A stretch of 64,000 nucleotides of DNA, taken from Halorussus rarus (GTDB lineage: Archaea; Halobacteriota; Halobacteria; Halobacteriales; Haladaptataceae). Positions 60,863 to 64,000 of this stretch are shown piece after piece. Each line of letters opens with the position of its first letter. Within the stretch, counting starts at the first letter, position 1. The notes beneath the pieces were generated by a model that saw only the letters and a list, made by a program, of their open reading frames with translations, did not search any database and had not been told where the DNA came from. The position numbers and the translations under genes were made by a program. The stretch lies in the NCBI RefSeq assembly GCF_003369835.1, contig NZ_QPMJ01000002.1, positions 248,001 through 312,000 on the forward strand, written 5' to 3'.

Positions 60863-61012
60863 ATGACTCACAGAGACGTCGAGTACGAATCGGACGCCGA
60901 CAGCGAGTACGAGTGCATGGCGTGCGGCGCCATCGCGCGGGCGGCCAGCCACCCCGGGACCTGCGCCGACTGCGGGAACGCGATGCGGAACCGGCGGATG
61001 CCCTACGAGTAA
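60863..61012 (+). CDS. Rubrerythrin-like (DUF7129-type) mini-protein
   Basis: This 49-residue protein has CMACGAI and CADCGN knuckles separated by 13 residues (the rubredoxin-like pattern [28 protein letters not shown]). One metal (Fe or Zn) should bind the four Cys. Rubredoxin-like mini-proteins of this type are common in haloarchaea; an electron-transfer role is possible. ATG 60863 is preferred over 60830 because the family begins with a short acidic run. It is followed by gdhB with a 16-base gap. Confidence 0.83.
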   Translation: MTHRDVEYESDADSEYECMACGAIARAASHPGTCADCGNAMRNRRMPYE

Positions 61013-61028
61013 CTCGGTTTCAGTACTC

Positions 61029-62318
61029 ATGGCCACCAACACGCTCGGAGACGAGGACGCGGACGACTACGCGGAGACCGAATCGGCGCTCGAGACCGCC
61101 CTGCGACAGCTCTCGGCGGCGGCCGCCCACGTCGACGTCGACGAGGGCGTCATCGAACGCCTGAAGCACCCGACCCGGGTCGTTGAGGTCGGGGTGCCGC
61201 TGAAGCGCGACGACGGCACCGTCGAGGTGTTCACGGGCTACCGCGCCCAACACGACGACGTTCGGGGCCCCTACAAGGGCGGCCTGCGCTTCCACCCGGA
61301 GGTGACCGCCGAGGAGTGCGTGGGCCTGTCGATGTGGATGACCTGGAAGTGCGCCGTGATGGACCTCCCGTTCGGCGGCGGGAAAGGGGGCGTGGTCGTA
61401 AATCCGAAGGGGCTCAGCACCGGCGAGAAGGAGCGGCTCACCCGCCGGTTCGCCGAGGAGATCCGCGACACCATCGGGCCGAAGCGCGACATCCCGGCGC
61501 CGGACATGGGGACCGACGCCCAGACGATGGCGTGGTTCATGGACGCCTACTCGATGCAGGAGGGCGAGACGACCCCCGGCGTCGTCACCGGCAAGCCGCC
61601 GGTCATCGGCGGCAGCGAGGGCCGCGAGGAGGCGCCCGGCCGGTCGGTCGCCATCATCGCCCGGGAGGCCGTGCGGTACTACGGCAAGGACGTCGACGAG
61701 TCCACGGTGGCGGTCCAGGGGTTCGGCAGCGTCGGCGCGAACGCCGCCCGCCTGCTCGACGACTGGGGCGCCGACGTGGTCGCGGTCAGCGACGTCAACG
61801 GGGCGGCCTACGACATCGGCGGTCTCGACACCCACGCGGTGCCCTCCCACGAGGAGGAGCCCGAGGCCGTGATGACCTACGACGCGCCGAACACGCTCAC
61901 GAACGAGGAGGTGCTGGAGCTCGACGTGGACGTGCTGGTCCCGGCCGCCGTCGGCAACGTCATCACCGCCGACAACGCCGACGACGTGCAGGCCGACATC
62001 GTGGTCGAGGGCGCCAACGGGCCGACGACGTCGGCGGCCGACACCGTGCTCGAAGAGCGCGGAGTCCCCGTGATCCCGGACATCCTGGCGAACGCGGGCG
62101 GGGTGACGGTGTCGTACTTCGAGTGGCTCCAGGACATCAACCGCCGGCAGTGGTCGCTCGAGCGCGTCAACGACGAGCTCGAATCACACATGCTCTCGGC
62201 CTGGGACGACGTCCGGACCGAGGTCGAGGCCCGCGACATCAGCTGGCGCGACGCGGCCTACGTCGTCGCGCTCGAACGCGTCGGCGAGGCCAAGTCCAGC
62301 AGAGGGCTCTGGCCGTAG
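61029..62318 (+). CDS. gdhB: Glu/Leu/Phe/Val-type glutamate dehydrogenase
   Basis: This 429-residue protein has the GDH signatures [29 protein letters not shown] (catalytic Lys), the nucleotide-binding [17 protein letters not shown] and VPAAVGNVI. It interconverts glutamate and 2-oxoglutarate with NAD(P) and ammonium. Length is typical. The gene lies 16 bases after the rubrerythrin-like gene on the same strand. Several haloarchaeal GDH paralogues exist; the cofactor preference cannot be read here. Confidence 0.95.
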   Translation: MATNTLGDEDADDYAETESALETALRQLSAAAAHVDVDEGVIERLKHPTRVVEVGVPLKRDDGTVEVFTGYRAQHDDVRGPYKGGLRFHPEVTAEECVGLSMWMTWKCAVMDLPFGGGKGGVVVNPKGLSTGEKERLTRRFAEEIRDTIGPKRDIPAPDMGTDAQTMAWFMDAYSMQEGETTPGVVTGKPPVIGGSEGREEAPGRSVAIIAREAVRYYGKDVDESTVAVQGFGSVGANAARLLDDWGADVVAVSDVNGAAYDIGGLDTHAVPSHEEEPEAVMTYDAPNTLTNEEVLELDVDVLVPAAVGNVITADNADDVQADIVVEGANGPTTSAADTVLEERGVPVIPDILANAGGVTVSYFEWLQDINRRQWSLERVNDELESHMLSAWDDVRTEVEARDISWRDAAYVVALERVGEAKSSRGLWP

Positions 62319-62499
62319 ATCCGGAATGACGATAGAGTAGGACCGTTCAGCGTCGAGTCAGTCGGCGTCGAACTGAACGTCGTGGAGCGAGCGTCGGAGA
62401 CGGCGGGCGCATCGGGTTCGCTCCACCGTGGAGTTTGCTTGCTCGGCCGAAGCCGATGCGCCGGGTCAGGGGCGGGAATGCGGTCGGACGAGAGCGCGG

Positions 62500-63936
62500 T
62501 CAGTTCGATTTTCCGAGGCTCGTCACGCGACCCGCGAACAGCGGCGTCTCGGTCGGCCTGTCGCGGATGTAGAACAGGAACGGCCGGTCGACGGTCATCT
62601 CCGCCTGTCTGGCCGGCGCGCTCTCGGCGATGATGGCAGCCGTCGCGGCCGCGGCCTCGGTGCCGCGCTCGTCGACGGTCACGAAGCTCTGGTGGACGAC
62701 GTCGTCGAGGTACAGGCCGCCCTCGCCCTCGACCATCCCGGCGAAGTCGGCGTTCCCGGAGAACGCCGCCTCGACGCCGAGCGCCCGGAGCGCCTCGACC
62801 AGGCTGAACGCCGACTCGACCTCGAACTTCGGGAGCGCGAGGTCGACCAGCGCGGCCTCGGCCCGGTCGAGCATGATGGCCAGGCGGTCGACCGTCAGCG
62901 CCTCCTCGAACGCCTCGAACTCCCCTTCCGCGGGGAGGACGACGACCATGCTGGTCTGCTCGTTGGCGTAGGGGAGCTCCACGAGCTGGTGGCCGCCGAC
63001 CGCGGCGTAGCTGGTCTCGATCGACCGGTGCATCGTCGGCACCTCGACCGTCGTCCCGTCGAGCGCGGTGAACGGCCGGGGTTCGGTCTGCTCCTCGGAG
63101 AAGGGGACGCGCCAGCGCGCCGAGAAGTAGACGGCGTTCGTCAGCACCAGGCGGGTCGTCGCGTCGATGGAGTCCCGCGGCAGCAGGTCCTCGATGCGGT
63201 CGTTCGTGTGCTCGGCGACCCACGCGTTGATGCGCTTCCGGGCGTCCTCGGGGGCGCCCGAGAAGTCCGCGAGCTGCAGGCCCGCCCGGTAGTAGGCGTC
63301 GAGCAGGTCGAGGTACGCCTCCCGGAAGGGGTAGCCCTCCTGGCCCCACGCCGAGTTGGCAGTGGTGAGTTCGAAGGCCGGCCCGGCGTCCTTCTCCCGC
63401 TCGGTCATCACGCGCCCGCTGGCATCCTCGCCGTCGGCGTTACGGCGCTCGAATTCGGCCGCCAGCGCCGCGAACGCCGCGTGGAGATTCTCGCCGTCGA
63501 GTTCGTAGCCGAGCGCGTCTGCCATCTGCGTCCGCGTCTCGCCCCGCGCCCCGGCGTAGGTCATCGCCATCGCGACCGAGACGCTGTACGGCGAGACGAA
63601 CAGATTGGCCGCGTCCTGCTGCTCGCGCAGCACGCCGAGCAGGTCGAGCGCGAACCCGACGTTGCCCCGGAGCTGGTCGGCGAGCAGGTCGGCGGAGAGG
63701 TCGGGGTCGGTGACGAAGTCGACCCGCGGGAACGGCGGGGCGTCGAGGTCGTCGAAGCCGGGAGCGTCCGCCGCGGTCGTCTCGTCGCCCGGCGGATCTT
63801 CGGGGGTCGGGGTGTCCCCGCTTCCGGGACTGGTCGACGTTCCGGTCGTCTCGGGGTCGTCGCTGCCCGTACAGCCGGCGAGCCCCGCGAGGAGGGCGCC
63901 GGTCAGCGCGAGCGTCTCGCGGCGTCGGAGGGTCAT
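62500..63936 (-). CDS. Serpin (Tat-exported lipoprotein)
   Basis: This 478-residue protein has a Tat signal RRRETLALTGALLAGLAGC with lipobox Cys 22, a disordered Thr/Pro/Asp-rich spacer (23-70) and a full serpin domain (about 85-478): NLFVSPYSVSVAMAMTYAGA near 111, TNAVYFSARWRVPF near 266, LPYANEQTSMVVVLP near 321 and the hinge DERGTEAAAATAA (422-434). The reactive loop continues IIAESAPARQAEM; by counting from the hinge the P1 residue is about Ser 439. Alanine-rich small hinge residues are those of inhibitory serpins. Confidence 0.93.
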   Translation of the reverse strand: MTLRRRETLALTGALLAGLAGCTGSDDPETTGTSTSPGSGDTPTPEDPPGDETTAADAPGFDDLDAPPFPRVDFVTDPDLSADLLADQLRGNVGFALDLLGVLREQQDAANLFVSPYSVSVAMAMTYAGARGETRTQMADALGYELDGENLHAAFAALAAEFERRNADGEDASGRVMTEREKDAGPAFELTTANSAWGQEGYPFREAYLDLLDAYYRAGLQLADFSGAPEDARKRINAWVAEHTNDRIEDLLPRDSIDATTRLVLTNAVYFSARWRVPFSEEQTEPRPFTALDGTTVEVPTMHRSIETSYAAVGGHQLVELPYANEQTSMVVVLPAEGEFEAFEEALTVDRLAIMLDRAEAALVDLALPKFEVESAFSLVEALRALGVEAAFSGNADFAGMVEGEGGLYLDDVVHQSFVTVDERGTEAAAATAAIIAESAPARQAEMTVDRPFLFYIRDRPTETPLFAGRVTSLGKSN

Positions 63937-64000
63937 ACTCCGCCGTACCACCCTGCGTTGTAAACGTCTTCTGTAGGGTGAAGGGAGCGCTTCAGTCACC

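Noticed and set aside
1-64000. CRISPR arrays, complete insertion sequences, rRNA genes, or a replication origin
   Set aside because: No regularly spaced repeats, transposase frames, 16S/23S-like stretches or Orc/Cdc6 gene with origin boxes were seen. The stem-loop near 32773 only resembles the ends of some IS200/IS605 elements.

Overview
The window is chromosomal DNA of a halophilic archaeon (class Halobacteria). The GC content is very high, predicted proteins are strongly acidic, secreted proteins carry twin-arginine (RR) signals with haloarchaeal lipoboxes, and many genes are haloarchaea-specific families (HTH_10/Bat regulators, FilR1 regulators, DUF7344, DUF7511 and DUF7553-like proteins, small zinc-ribbon proteins, soluble Htr-type transducers). 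Informational genes are archaeal (pelota, RqcH, Elp3, an Lhr-type helicase, an S1/OB/RecJ-like protein). The genus cannot be fixed from this text alone; a large-genome haloarchaeon is likely.

Layout. 0-4.3 kb: transcription factors (DUF7344, HTH_10, FilR1) and a methyltransferase with a winged-helix front end. 4.4-6.4 kb: succinyl-CoA synthetase sucCD. 6.6-11.6 kb: small haloarchaeal proteins, an MscS-like channel, an orphan iron-type ABC ATPase behind an iron-box palindrome, and tRNA-Val(CAC). 11.7-19.3 kb: an MBL hydrolase overlapping an adenine deaminase-type enzyme, an M42 peptidase, a soluble PAS-MCP transducer and a LarA-type protein. 19.3-28.1 kb: Lhr-type helicase, GIDE-domain membrane protein, RNase Z-like MBL protein, BKACE enzyme, esterase, glutaredoxin and pelota. 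28.1-38.9 kb: a visibly more AT-rich accessory block of mostly unknown membrane proteins, an aldo/keto reductase, DUF4013 paralogues, a lipoprotein and an ABC-2 exporter, lying between the two ribosome-rescue genes pelA and rqcH. 38.9-44.5 kb: rqcH, then a tandem FrhB-like F420 oxidoreductase and siroheme nitrite/sulfite reductase pair. 44.7-56.2 kb: MBL protein, membrane proteins, Elp3, a degenerate DHH/OB protein, thymidine kinase and two oxidoreductases. 56.5-64 kb: orphan PstS, a very large Bat-like sensor-regulator, a rubrerythrin-like mini-protein, glutamate dehydrogenase and a lipoprotein serpin.

The most interesting signals are these. (1) FrhB-like and siroheme reductase genes overlap, giving a possible split counterpart of methanogen F420-dependent sulfite reductase. 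(2) Small perfect hairpins sit in frame inside at least four unrelated genes, two of them reusing the same 11-base loop, and look like a protein-tolerated palindromic element. (3) A perfect 14-bp inverted repeat overlaps the stop codon of the Bat-like regulator and faces a small iron-type protein gene and glutamate dehydrogenase. (4) A serpin is present in an archaeon. (5) An accessory island separates pelA from rqcH. (6) Two nearly adjacent genes each have a degenerate copy of their own 3' end just downstream.

Gene starts follow domain boundaries, overlap with the upstream stop, and leaderless spacing, because Shine-Dalgarno sequences are mostly absent.
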